A stretch of DNA of 64,000 bases from the NCBI GenBank assembly GCA_041649995.1, contig JBAZMA010000001.1:62001-126000 (forward strand). The letters run 5' to 3'. A program made the position numbers and the translations under genes. The notes under the pieces were generated by a model. The model was not told the origin of the DNA. It was given only the letters and a program-made list of their open reading frames with translations, and did not search any database. This document shows positions 44,147 to 52,412 of this stretch, piece after piece. The first letter of the stretch is position 1. Each line of letters starts with the position of its first letter. Origin of the DNA: JBAZMA01 sp041649995 (lineage in GTDB: Bacteria; Omnitrophota; Gorgyraeia; Velamenicoccales; Velamenicoccaceae).

Positions 44147-44672
44147 AGATATTTACGAAGACCTTGAGGTCTGGTATCCTTATTTGCGCCTGAAGGAAGA
44201 AGGGTTTCAGACGGTGGCTGTCGGCACAGGCCGCAGCAAGATCTACAAGAGCAAGCACGGTTATGAAATCCCCGAAGAAATGACGGTCAAGGAGGCCGCG
44301 AAAAAATCATTCGACGCGGTCATCGTCCCCGGAGGCTACGCTCCTGATATCCTCAGGCGTTATCCCGAGGTGAACCGCTTTGTCAGGAAGATGTTTGACG
44401 ACGGGAAGGTTGTGGCGTCCATTTGTCACGGGGCCTGGGTCCTGGCCTCCGCCGGTATTCTCAAAGGAAGGACGGCGACCTGTTTTTTCGCGGTGAAAGA
44501 CGATGTGATCCACGCGGGCGCCAGATATGTGGATAAAGAAGTGGTTGTGGACGGAAACCTGATCACCGCCCGCAAGCCCCAGGACCTGCCCGCTTTCATG
44601 AAGGCGATCATTATTCAGCTTCAACAAAGGCCGGCCGGCGCGCGGAGCCGGTTGACCGACGACGTGATTTAA
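44121..44672 (+). CDS. DJ-1/PfpI-family protein
   Basis: A 183-residue cytoplasmic protein of the type-1 glutamine amidotransferase fold. The nucleophile elbow SICHGAW near residue 96-102 supplies the Cys-His pair, and an Asp/Glu near the N-terminus (AVLVEDIYEDLE) completes the site. Family members act as proteases, glyoxalases or deglycases under stress. The 26-base overlap with the IscR-like gene indicates coupled translation. Confidence 0.85.
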   Translation: MKTIAVLVEDIYEDLEVWYPYLRLKEEGFQTVAVGTGRSKIYKSKHGYEIPEEMTVKEAAKKSFDAVIVPGGYAPDILRRYPEVNRFVRKMFDDGKVVASICHGAWVLASAGILKGRTATCFFAVKDDVIHAGARYVDKEVVVDGNLITARKPQDLPAFMKAIIIQLQQRPAGARSRLTDDVI

Positions 44673-44706
44673 ATCCAGAGAGTCAACTCATAAAAGGAGA
44701 CCAAAA

Positions 44707-44937
44707 ATGACGACGCTCAAAGAAAAAGTCGAGGAAGCCTTGAAGGAAGTCCGGCCCATGCTTCAGGCCGACGGAGGAGATGTGGAATTTGTCAATGCCA
44801 CCGAAGACGGCAAGGTGACGGTCAGGTTGACAGGCGCCTGCGGTTCGTGTCCTATGTCGCAGATGACGCTGAAGATGGGCGTTGAACGGCTTTTGAAACA
44901 GAGGGTGCCCGAGATCACCGAAGTCCTGGCCGCCTGA
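44707..44937 (+). CDS. NifU C-terminal-domain Fe-S scaffold protein
   Basis: A 76-residue protein equal to the Nfu domain, with the CGSCPMS motif (CxxC) near residue 48-51 and the LQADGGDVEF signature. It assembles or carries [4Fe-4S] clusters for target enzymes such as NadA further downstream. AAAGGAG supports the start. Confidence 0.95.
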   Translation: MTTLKEKVEEALKEVRPMLQADGGDVEFVNATEDGKVTVRLTGACGSCPMSQMTLKMGVERLLKQRVPEITEVLAA

Positions 44938-44974
44938 TTCAGGCTGATGCGATATTAAGAAAAAATTCAATAAG

Positions 44975-45802
44975 ATGCCTGTGAGCCGAAGACAAAAAAT
45001 TCAAAGGCTGGAGAAGAATCTTGAGGGTCTGGGTCCGTCGGTGGTGGCTTTTTCCGGCGGAGTGGACAGTTCTTTTTTGCTGGCAGTCTGCTGCCGTGTC
45101 TTGAAAGGGCGTATCCTGGCTGTGACCGCTTTGTCGCAGACATATACCCCGGCTGAGGCGCGTTGCGCGGAAAAGACGGCCAAGGCCCTGGGCGCGCGCC
45201 ATGTTTTCATCAGCACCAGGGAATGGGACGACAGGCATTTTCGCGCCAATCCCAAAGACCGCTGTTACTATTGTAAAAAAGAGCTTTTTGGCTGCCTGAA
45301 AATGGTGGCCGGGACTCAAGGTTTCGGTTGCATCCTCGATGGTTCCAATGCCGACGACCTGCGGGACTACAGGCCGGGGGCAAAAGCCAAGGCGGAAGCC
45401 GGCGTGCGTTCGCCCCTTCAGGAAGCGGGTTTGACGAAAGAAGACATCAGGGAGGCGTCGCGGGAGCTGGGGCTTGAATCCTGGAATAAGCCCGCCATGC
45501 CGTGCCTGGCGTCGCGTGTTCCTTACGGCTCGGCCATTACGAAAAAGCGTCTTTTGCGGATCGGGAAGGCCGAGGCGCTTGTGAAAGACGCCTTCGGCAT
45601 CCGGGGGAATTTAAGAGTCAGGGATTTCTGGCCTTTGGCTCGGATTGAGGCTGATCGCAAAGAGTTGACTTTATTGAAAAAGTCCGAAAGCCGGCTGCGC
45701 GAAATGCTCGGGCCGTTGGGATATAAAAACATCAGGATCGAAGGTTATCGCATGGGCAACCTTAACACCCCCTTGGTCGAGACGAGGTCTCGACCAAAGT
45801 AA
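44975..45802 (+). CDS. larE: ATP-dependent sacrificial sulfur transferase LarE-like
   Basis: A 275-residue PP-loop protein (FSGGVDSSFL). DRCYYCKKEL and MPCLASRVPYG are LarE signatures; Cys177 corresponds to the sulfur-donating Cys176 of Lactobacillus plantarum LarE. LarE makes the nickel-pincer cofactor of lactate racemase, but no LarB/LarC is in the window, so another thiolation role is possible. The last eleven codons (TPLVETRSRPK) come from a palindromic repeat (45773-45797), so the natural C-terminus has been replaced or extended. Confidence 0.85.
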   Translation: MPVSRRQKIQRLEKNLEGLGPSVVAFSGGVDSSFLLAVCCRVLKGRILAVTALSQTYTPAEARCAEKTAKALGARHVFISTREWDDRHFRANPKDRCYYCKKELFGCLKMVAGTQGFGCILDGSNADDLRDYRPGAKAKAEAGVRSPLQEAGLTKEDIREASRELGLESWNKPAMPCLASRVPYGSAITKKRLLRIGKAEALVKDAFGIRGNLRVRDFWPLARIEADRKELTLLKKSESRLREMLGPLGYKNIRIEGYRMGNLNTPLVETRSRPK

Positions 45803-45840
45803 AGGGGATGCTATTTATGGTCGAGACCTCGTCTCGACCA
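45773..45840. repeat. two palindromes, at the larE end and before iscS
   Basis: TTGGTCGAGAC-GAG-GTCTCGACCAA at 45773-45797 (11-bp arms) and TGGTCGAGAC-CTC-GTCTCGACCA at 45818-45840 (10-bp arms) are opposite orientations of one element. The core GAGGTCTCGACC resembles the GAGGTTCGACC core of the repeats flanking the transposase at 51161. Confidence 0.9.
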
Positions 45841-45852
45841 AAGAGGAGAGTC

Positions 45853-47022
45853 ATGGACAGGACATATTTTGATTACGCGGCGACTACGCCGACGGATGCG
45901 GAAGTGGTGGAAGCCATGCGGCCTTATTTCAACAGCCGTTTCGGAAATCCTTCCAGCATTCATTCTTTCGGGCAGGAGGCCAGGGCCGGGGTGGAGGCCG
46001 CCCGGGAAAAGATCGCTTCAGGGCTTGGGGCTAAACCGGAGGAGATCGTTTTTACGTCCGGCGGCACGGAAGCGGACAATTTCGCGCTTTTTGGGACCTT
46101 GTGGGCCAACGCCCAAAAAGGCAATCATGTCGTAACCACAGCCATCGAGCATCACGCGATCCTTGATCCCGCCAGGTTTCTCGAAAAACAGGGATACAAG
46201 GTGACCTATGTCCCTCCTGACAAATACGGGATGGTTTCCCCCCAGGATATCGCCGCCGCCATGACCGAGAAGACGGTTCTTGTGTCCGTCATGCACGCCA
46301 ACAATGAGATCGGCACCATCCAGCCTGTCGCCGAGATTGGCCGTTTGGTCAGGGCCAAAGGCGTATATTTTCATACGGATGCCGTGCAGACCTTCGGCCA
46401 CATCCCCGTGAATGTCGAAGACCTGCAAGTGGATCTCCTGTCGCTCTCCGGCCACAAGTTCTACGGGCCCAAAGGCGTCGGTTGCCTCTATATCAGGAAA
46501 GGCACGAGGATCCTGCCTTACCTGCGGGGAGGCGGACAGGAAAGGCGGCGCCGGGCTTCCACCGAAAATGTGCCCGGGATCGTCGGCATGGCCAAGGCCT
46601 TTGAGATTTGCGAGCGAAAGATGGAGGATGAGGCGAGGGAGCAGACGCGTTTGCGCGACAAGCTGATCGCCGAGCTGCCCAAAAGAATCGACCGCGTTTA
46701 TCTGAACGGCCATCCGCAGAAAAGGCTGCCGAACAACGTGAATTTCTCCATCGAGTATATTGAAGGGGAGTCTATGCTGTTGAACCTGGACATGCAGGGG
46801 TTCGCCGCTTCCACGGGCTCGGCCTGCACCTCAGGCGACCTCGAGCCTTCCCACGTGCTTCTGGCCGTCGGTCAGCCGCATGAATTATGCCACGGGTCCA
46901 TCAGGCTTACCATAGGCCGTTTTACGAAAGAAGAGGAAATTGACCGTTTTCTTGACACGTTCCCCGGAATCGTTAAAAAGCTGCGCTCTATGTCGCCTTT
47001 ATATGAAGAAAAGACGACTTAG
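45853..47022 (+). CDS. iscS: cysteine desulfurase, NifS/IscS type
   Basis: A 389-residue PLP enzyme that takes sulfur from cysteine for Fe-S clusters and tRNA thiolation. The PLP lysine is Lys202 (SGHKFYG), the catalytic cysteine Cys325 in GSACTSG, and HTDAVQTFG binds the cofactor. The ATG at 45853 with GAGGAG upstream is chosen; the frame extends 15 codons further into a palindromic repeat. It stands next to LarE, NifU-C and MnmA, all of which use its sulfur. Confidence 0.95.
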   Translation: MDRTYFDYAATTPTDAEVVEAMRPYFNSRFGNPSSIHSFGQEARAGVEAAREKIASGLGAKPEEIVFTSGGTEADNFALFGTLWANAQKGNHVVTTAIEHHAILDPARFLEKQGYKVTYVPPDKYGMVSPQDIAAAMTEKTVLVSVMHANNEIGTIQPVAEIGRLVRAKGVYFHTDAVQTFGHIPVNVEDLQVDLLSLSGHKFYGPKGVGCLYIRKGTRILPYLRGGGQERRRRASTENVPGIVGMAKAFEICERKMEDEAREQTRLRDKLIAELPKRIDRVYLNGHPQKRLPNNVNFSIEYIEGESMLLNLDMQGFAASTGSACTSGDLEPSHVLLAVGQPHELCHGSIRLTIGRFTKEEEIDRFLDTFPGIVKKLRSMSPLYEEKTT

Positions 47023-48814
47023 TCTTGTCGCTGCGATCAGTCTTTGCGCGATTTTTTTGCCTAAGAAAGCTTCGGCCCAGGGCGCCGATCTTGAGCGCAT
47101 TGTCGTTCGCAAGACGCTTTCTTCCACTCCTTCCCATGGGGTCACGACTGCTGTCTTATCGCAGGAAGAGATCGAGAAGCTGCCGGCCAATACCCCCGAA
47201 GACCTTTTGACTTATCTCGGCGCGGACCTGCAATCCAGAGGTCCCTATGGGGTCAAGTCCGACATTTCCTTGAACGGCTCCACGTTTCAGCAGGTCCTGG
47301 TCCTGGTGAACGGCGCCCGCGTGAATGACGCCCAGACCGCTCATCATGACCTGGACCTTTTCTTTAATCTGGAGGATGTGGAGCGGGTGGAGATCATTCC
47401 CGCCTCAGCCTCCGTCCTCTACGGCCCCGACGGCATCGGCGGCGCCATAAATTTTATCCTCAAAAAACCCGTTGAGGAGAGGAGTTTTTTGTCTTTTTCC
47501 GGCGGGGACAGGGGTACCTCCGAGCAAAAAGGCAGGATTGCCTACGGCTTGGGGGCTTTCAGGAACAGTTTCAGCGCGGGCAACGCCCAGTCCAGGGGCT
47601 GGCGGTATGATACGGATTTTAGGACCGACACCTTTTTTCATTCCTCGCGATGGGAAAAAGACGGCGCTTCGCTTTTTTTCGACGCGGGTTACAATGAAAA
47701 GGCATTCGGGGCCTATGATTTTTACACGCCGGGCAGAGGCCTGCCGTCTAAAGAGTGGGTGAACACGAAATTTTTCGATGTTCGAGGCGTCCTGGAGGCG
47801 GCGGGCGGTCTGCGTTTTGAGCCGAGGGTCAATTTCCGGCGGCACCATGACAAATTCATGCTGGATATCACGCGGCCGGATTTTTACCTTAACAATCACA
47901 GGACGGATTCGTTTTTGGCCGGGGGCAGCGTGTCCTATTCCCCTCAGGAAGAATGGCGGCTGGCCCTGGGGGCCGACTGGGGATATGAAAACATTACGTC
48001 GAATAATCTGGGAAAACACCGGCGGGAGCACTGGGACGTCTATATCGACCCTTCCTGGCGCATGACGCCTTCCTCCAGCCTTCATTTGACCTTAAGGCTG
48101 GACGATTATTCGACCTTTGGCACGGAGGCCACAGGAGGCCTGACCTGGAAGTATCTCTTTGAGAACGAAAGCGAATGGTACGTCACCGCCGGCAGGACGA
48201 TCCGCGTCCCCACGTTTACCGAGCTCTATTACAGCGACCCTACCACCGACGGCAATGAGGACCTCAAGGCGGAAAAGGCCTACAATATCGAATCCGGCTG
48301 GACGGTTTCGCCGACAAAAACGACTCGCGTGACCCTTTCGGCCTTCCTGCGCCGGGAGATGGATACGATCGATTTTACCAAACTCTCCGCGTCGGACGCG
48401 AAGTTTATGGCGCGCAATATCAGCCGCGCGCTCGCCGGAGGTATGAATTTTTACGGTCGGTGGGAGCCGGGCGGCCGGTTTGCCGCGGACCTCAGATACG
48501 CCTATGTCAGTAAAAAGATAGACGACGACGGCCTGCTTTATAAATACGGGCTGAATTATCTTGACCATCTTGTGGTGCTCGGTGTGGACATGACCCTCGC
48601 GTTCGGCATCCGTAACAGGACGGAGGTCGTCTTTAAGAAAAAGCCCGCGCGCAGGGGATGGACGCTGATCAATGACCGCTTGTCCTGGAGCCCGAAAAGG
48701 GACTGGGAGGTTTTTTGCCAGGTGGATAACCTTTTTAACGCAGAATACCAGGAGATTGAAGGCATCCCTGAGCCCGGCCGCATCGCGAAATTCGGAGTGA
48801 AATACAGCTGGTAA
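47003..48814 (+). CDS. TonB-dependent outer-membrane receptor
   Basis: A 603-residue beta-barrel receptor with signal peptide (LSLVAAISLCAIFLPKKASAQ). The plug domain spans about 30-160 (LERIVVRKT as TonB box region, VLVLVNGARVNDAQTAHHDLDLFFNLEDVERVEIIPASASVLYGPDGIGGAINFIL); the barrel ends with an aromatic-rich strand (IAKFGVKYSW). BtuB/CirA-like in length; the ligand may be cobalamin or an iron or other metal chelate. It overlaps iscS by 20 bases, so it is tied to the sulfur operon, suggesting metal or cofactor supply. Confidence 0.9.
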   Translation: MKKRRLSLVAAISLCAIFLPKKASAQGADLERIVVRKTLSSTPSHGVTTAVLSQEEIEKLPANTPEDLLTYLGADLQSRGPYGVKSDISLNGSTFQQVLVLVNGARVNDAQTAHHDLDLFFNLEDVERVEIIPASASVLYGPDGIGGAINFILKKPVEERSFLSFSGGDRGTSEQKGRIAYGLGAFRNSFSAGNAQSRGWRYDTDFRTDTFFHSSRWEKDGASLFFDAGYNEKAFGAYDFYTPGRGLPSKEWVNTKFFDVRGVLEAAGGLRFEPRVNFRRHHDKFMLDITRPDFYLNNHRTDSFLAGGSVSYSPQEEWRLALGADWGYENITSNNLGKHRREHWDVYIDPSWRMTPSSSLHLTLRLDDYSTFGTEATGGLTWKYLFENESEWYVTAGRTIRVPTFTELYYSDPTTDGNEDLKAEKAYNIESGWTVSPTKTTRVTLSAFLRREMDTIDFTKLSASDAKFMARNISRALAGGMNFYGRWEPGGRFAADLRYAYVSKKIDDDGLLYKYGLNYLDHLVVLGVDMTLAFGIRNRTEVVFKKKPARRGWTLINDRLSWSPKRDWEVFCQVDNLFNAEYQEIEGIPEPGRIAKFGVKYSW

Positions 48815-48821
48815 GGAAAAA

Positions 48822-49901
48822 ATGACGATGAAGAAAAAGGTGATGGTTGCCATGAGCGGCGGGGTGGATTCCTCCGTAGCGGCCCTTCTTTTGAGAGAAG
48901 AGGGGTTTGATGTCGTCGGGGTTACCATGTGTTTTGATATCGCCGCGGAAAAGGGCCGCAGGCCCGGCTGTTGCGGCCCCTCCGGCATCCAGGACGCGCG
49001 CCGCGTGGCCCGGGATTTAAAAATCCCCCATTATGTGCTTCCCTACGGCCGCCTGCTTGAAGAGAAGGTGGTCCTTGATTTTATCAGCGAATATATCAGC
49101 GGCCGGACCCCGAACCCTTGCGTGCGCTGCAACCAGCATTTGAAATTCGGCCATCTTTTGGCGAAGGCAAGGGTGATGGGGCTGTCTCATTTGGCCACAG
49201 GCCATTATGCCCGTCTGGAAAAATCGGGTTCATCCCTGATTTTAAAAAAAGGCGTGGACCGGAAAAAGGATCAGTCTTATTTCCTGTGTTGTGTCCGCGC
49301 GGCTGATCTTAGGCGCGTCCTTCTGCCTTTGGGGGGCATGACCAAGGAAGAGGTCAGGGCCGTGGCGAGGAAAAAAGGCTTGCCCGTCGCCGAGAAACCC
49401 GGAAGCCAGGAGATATGTTTTATTCCCGGCAATGATTACAGGGCTTTTTTAAAAGGGCGCCTGAACGCGGCCTGTTTTCGCTCAGGCGATGTCGTGGACC
49501 GTTCCGGCAAGGTTCTTGGCCGCCACAAAGGCGTTTTTCATTTTACAATCGGCCAGCGGGAAGGCCTGGGGATATCGGCGCCTTATCCTTTGTATGTCAG
49601 CCGGTTGGATGAGAAAAATAACCGCGTTATCGTCGGGCCGAAGGAAGAGGTGTTCAGCAGCGTCCTTGTGGCCGGGGAATTGAACAGTTTTGCCTCGGGG
49701 AATTTCAAGAAAATCACCCGCGTGGAAGCCAAAATACGGTATAATCATCCGCAAGTCCCCGCGCGTCTCACGCCGCTGACAGGCAAAAAGATCAAGGTGA
49801 AATTCGAGGTTGCTCAACCCGCCGTAACCCCGGGCCAGTTCGTGGTGTTGTATCGGGGGGATATCGTCCTGGGCGGGGCCAAAATCCTGGAAAATTCATA
49901 A
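48822..49901 (+). CDS. mnmA: tRNA-specific 2-thiouridylase
   Basis: A 359-residue PP-loop enzyme (MSGGVDSSVAALLL) with the catalytic cysteine pair in NPCVRCNQHLKFG and GSQEICFIP, and the C-terminal barrel domain. It adds sulfur to U34 of Lys, Glu and Gln tRNAs using sulfur from IscS. Seven bases separate it from the TonB receptor gene and 13 from nadA. Confidence 0.95.
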   Translation: MTMKKKVMVAMSGGVDSSVAALLLREEGFDVVGVTMCFDIAAEKGRRPGCCGPSGIQDARRVARDLKIPHYVLPYGRLLEEKVVLDFISEYISGRTPNPCVRCNQHLKFGHLLAKARVMGLSHLATGHYARLEKSGSSLILKKGVDRKKDQSYFLCCVRAADLRRVLLPLGGMTKEEVRAVARKKGLPVAEKPGSQEICFIPGNDYRAFLKGRLNAACFRSGDVVDRSGKVLGRHKGVFHFTIGQREGLGISAPYPLYVSRLDEKNNRVIVGPKEEVFSSVLVAGELNSFASGNFKKITRVEAKIRYNHPQVPARLTPLTGKKIKVKFEVAQPAVTPGQFVVLYRGDIVLGGAKILENS

Positions 49902-49914
49902 AAAGAGAGAGGCC

Positions 49915-50820
49915 ATGTCTACAGAACTCATCCAGAAGATCGAACAGTTGAAAAACAAGCGCGGGGCTGTGATCCTCGCTCATAATTATCAGTTGCCTGA
50001 GGTCCAGGATATCGCCGACTACAGGGGGGACTCTCTTGAGCTCAGCCGCATTGCCGCCAAGTCGGACAAGAAGCTCATTGTCTTTTGCGGCGTGTATTTC
50101 ATGGCCGAGACGGCTTCGATTCTCTGCCCGGACAAAACCATCCTGATCCCCGACCCCCAGGCCGGCTGCCCGATGGCCAATATGATCGACGCCGAGGACG
50201 TGCGTCAGCTCAAGGAGCGTCATCCGAAGGCTGTTGTCGTCGGATACGTGAACACGCCGGCGGAAGTGAAGGCGGAGCTGGATGTTTGCTGCACTTCGAC
50301 CAATGCCGTGGATATCATCTCCAAACTCAAAGATGAGGAGATCATTTTTGTCCCCGATAAATACCTGGCGGATTACGTGTCCAGGAAAACAGGCAAGAGG
50401 CTGATCAGCTGGGAAGGGTATTGCCCGACGCATGTCAAGATCCTTCCCGAAGACATTATCAAAAAGATACGGCAGTATCCCGGGGCCAAGGTCATCGTCC
50501 ACCCGGAATGCAGGCCGGAAGTCATTGAGCTGGCCGACGAGGCCCTTTCCACCGGCAGGATGTGTTCCTACGTCAAAAGTTCGCCGGCCAAGGAGTTCAT
50601 CGTCGGTACGGAATTCGGCATGATCTACAGGCTTCAACAGGACAATCCTGATAAAAAGTTCTATCCCGCCTCCGAGCGCGCCACCTGCCCTAATATGAAA
50701 CGCACCACCCTGGAGAAAGTCCTCTGGTCTTTGGAAGAGAATAAGACCGAAGTGCGGGTTTCCGATGAGATCCGCCGCAAGGCCCGCCGCGCCATCGACA
50801 AGATGGTCGAACTCGCCTAA
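49915..50820 (+). CDS. nadA: quinolinate synthase A
   Basis: A 301-residue [4Fe-4S] enzyme of NAD synthesis that condenses iminoaspartate with dihydroxyacetone phosphate. AHNYQLPEVQDIADYRGDSL, FCGVYFMAETA, PDPQAGCPMA, HPECRPEV and ERATCPNMKR are diagnostic; three conserved cysteines for the cluster lie in CGVYF, CTSTNA-type and TCPNM contexts. Its last codons CTCGCCTAA are repeated in the array that follows, so the repeat has copied the gene end. Confidence 0.95.
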   Translation: MSTELIQKIEQLKNKRGAVILAHNYQLPEVQDIADYRGDSLELSRIAAKSDKKLIVFCGVYFMAETASILCPDKTILIPDPQAGCPMANMIDAEDVRQLKERHPKAVVVGYVNTPAEVKAELDVCCTSTNAVDIISKLKDEEIIFVPDKYLADYVSRKTGKRLISWEGYCPTHVKILPEDIIKKIRQYPGAKVIVHPECRPEVIELADEALSTGRMCSYVKSSPAKEFIVGTEFGMIYRLQQDNPDKKFYPASERATCPNMKRTTLEKVLWSLEENKTEVRVSDEIRRKARRAIDKMVELA

Positions 50821-51014
50821 CCCCGAGGTTCTCGCCTAACCCCGAGGTTCGACCTCCCCCATCGCCTAACCCCGAGGTTCCGCCTAACCCCGAGGTTCGA
50901 CCTCCCCCAAGCTCACTCAAGGTTCGACCTCCTCTGAGCACAAACGAGGTTCGACCTCGGCTAAGCACAAAGGAGGTTCGACCTCGGCTGAGCACAATCA
51001 AGGTTCGACCTTGC
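50814..51014. repeat. palindrome array left of the transposase
   Basis: Six copies of AGGTTCGACC with palindromic arms (for example CGAGGTTCGACCTCG) between 50860 and 51013, plus three truncated GAGGTT copies linked to CTCGCCTAACCCC. Spacers such as GCTGAGCACAAA recur. The last copy changes both arms together (CAAGGTTCGACCTTG). The gap 50821-51160 also holds the transposase promoter. Confidence 0.9.
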
Positions 51015-51024
51015 AATTTGGCTC

Positions 51025-51052
51025 TTGCAATTTGGCTTTGGCTTGCTATAAT
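51025..51052 (+). promoter_or_regulatory. promoter of the transposase gene
   Basis: TTGCAA 51025-51030, 16-base spacer, TATAAT 51047-51052 with an extended TG. It starts just after the last palindrome. Confidence 0.7.
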
Positions 51053-51092
51053 CTTTTCAAGTTCACTATTTCCTCTTGTTCGATGTTCCCTC

Positions 51093-51115
51093 AGTTCAAA
51101 GTGTTGCTTTGAACT
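51093..51115 (+). promoter_or_regulatory. leader hairpin of the transposase gene
   Basis: AGTTCAAAG pairs with CTTTGAACT (9 bp, loop TGTTG). It differs from the flanking palindromes and could be a recognition hairpin or a translational brake. Confidence 0.6.
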
Positions 51116-51160
51116 TCCCGCCGTCGGACAATTCCTGCAACAAAAGAAAAGGAGTTGTCT

Positions 51161-51829
51161 ATGAAAAGAACCCCTTGTGTTACCGGAGAGTATTACCATA
51201 TTTATAACCGAGGCATCGAGAAAAGGGATGTTTTCTCGGACACACGGGATTACAAGCGCTTTTTGTGCTATCTGCAATTATTCAATTCAGACTTCAAATC
51301 TTTCCCCGGGATAGATGCCTTTCAAGGTGAGGAAGCTTCGGATACTTCGGTTAATTTACTCAAACTCGTGGATGTTGTCTGTTATTGCCTCATGCCGAAT
51401 CATTTCCATCTCCTTCTTAAACAGAGGGAGAACATGGGTATAGCGCTCTTCATGCAGAAGTTAGGGACAGGCTATACGATGTATTTTAATAAAAAGTACG
51501 AACGTTCAGGAGTGTTGTTTCAGGGGGCCTTCAAAAGTAAGATCATCGAGAATGATTCTTATCTTATGCATCTTTCGCGTTATATCCATCTCAACCCTCG
51601 GGACCTTTATTGTTATGCGGAGGGGGAGAAGGATGGTCCAAGAAAACTGAAGCATTTCATCAAGACTTACCCGTGGTCCAGCTTTCGGCAATGTCTTGAT
51701 CCCGAGGAAAATCAGTTTCTATCACCGGAGATCCTCCTTGGCTATTTTTCAAAAAATGGTTATGAAAAATTTGTATTCTCAGAAATGAATAAAGCCGACT
51801 CGTCGCTTGCCCCCTTAATGTTTGATTGA
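51161..51829 (+). CDS. REP-associated tyrosine transposase (RAYT), Y1/HUH type
   Basis: A 222-residue IS200-like single-strand transposase. YHIYNRGIEKRDVF at the start, the HUH metal-binding motif in CLMPNHFHLLL (near residue 80), and the nucleophile region GTGYTMYFNKKYERSGVLFQGAFKS with its tyrosines are all intact. A C-terminal WSSFRQCL segment is typical. AAAAGGAG precedes the ATG. The codon use is poorer in GC than that of neighbouring genes. Palindrome arrays of the same family lie on both sides, the classical layout of RAYT with its REP elements. Confidence 0.9.
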   Translation: MKRTPCVTGEYYHIYNRGIEKRDVFSDTRDYKRFLCYLQLFNSDFKSFPGIDAFQGEEASDTSVNLLKLVDVVCYCLMPNHFHLLLKQRENMGIALFMQKLGTGYTMYFNKKYERSGVLFQGAFKSKIIENDSYLMHLSRYIHLNPRDLYCYAEGEKDGPRKLKHFIKTYPWSSFRQCLDPEENQFLSPEILLGYFSKNGYEKFVFSEMNKADSSLAPLMFD

Positions 51830-51832
51830 CAC

Positions 51833-51975
51833 AGGCCCGTAGTCCCGAGGTTCGCCCGTAGTCCCGAGGTTCGACCTCCCCCAAGCACAATCGAGGTTCG
51901 ACCTCCTCCAAGCTCAATGGAGGTTCGACCTCGGCTGAGCACAAAGGAGGTTCGACCTCGTGAAGGGGCGGACCT
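51833..51975. repeat. palindrome array right of the transposase
   Basis: Four full copies of GAGGTTCGACCTC (near 51868, 51893, 51921 and 51948) and truncated copies with GCCCGTAGTCCC, in the same orientation as the left array. It ends in two copies of GACCTCGTGAAGGGGCG. Confidence 0.9.
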
Positions 51976-51981
51976 CGTGAA

Positions 51982-52007
51982 GGGGCGGGGTGGGGAGGGA
52001 GCGGGGG
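51982..52007 (+). other. G-quadruplex-type tract
   Basis: Runs of 4, 4, 4, 3 and 5 G separated by one or two bases (C, T, A, AGC). It lies at the right border of the transposase module. The gap 51830-52412 holds this, the array and the regulatory region of the next gene; no ORF was supported. Confidence 0.6.
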
Positions 52008-52274
52008 AAGGCGGGAAAGTGTTGCGGCAGGACAACAGTTTTACGCTTCGCACATCCTTTCATGCCTGCAACGAGTTAGAGATATTTCTATTTAGCCTGG
52101 TTTGAAACCCTTTGAAAACAAAGAAGTTATATTATTGCATAAAAAGCAACAGTTCATTGCCTGGGTCCTGACAGGGCCAGAGTCCATCCCCGCCCTTTAT
52201 AAAAACTGCCGCTCTAACCTATCACAGAACATAGACTTATAAAATAAAAAAATATAATCCTAAAAGAAGGCATT

Positions 52275-52290
52275 TGGCATGGAAGATGCA
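52275..52290 (+). promoter_or_regulatory. possible sigma-54 promoter
   Basis: TGGCATGGAAGATGCA has the GG (52276-52277) and GC (52288-52289) ten bases apart required for a -24/-12 promoter. An A/T-rich stretch that could bind IHF lies at 52236-52262. It points towards the exopolysaccharide operon. Confidence 0.4.
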
Positions 52291-52316
52291 TATATAGGAT
52301 TATGCTAGTCTGTCCG

Positions 52317-52366
52317 GGAACAAGTTGGACATACTAGGACATACCCAGACATAATCGGACAAAAAT
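52317..52366 (+). promoter_or_regulatory. phased direct repeats, GGACATA every 10 bases
   Basis: GGACATACTA (52327), GGACATACCC (52337), AGACATAATC (52347) and GGACAAAAAT (52357) are spaced exactly ten bases apart; a weaker unit GGAACAAGTT precedes them at 52317. Repeats on one helix face suggest cooperative binding of a regulator. A TATAAC box lies at 52394-52399, 14 bases before the next ATG. Confidence 0.6.
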
Positions 52367-52412
52367 TTATTAGCCAAATACCCTTAATTACGCTATAACA
52401 GGGAGAACAATC

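Noticed and set aside
50821..51014. Possible CRISPR array
   Set aside because: The repeats are short palindromes with irregular, themselves repeated spacers, they occur on both sides of a transposase, and no cas gene is present.
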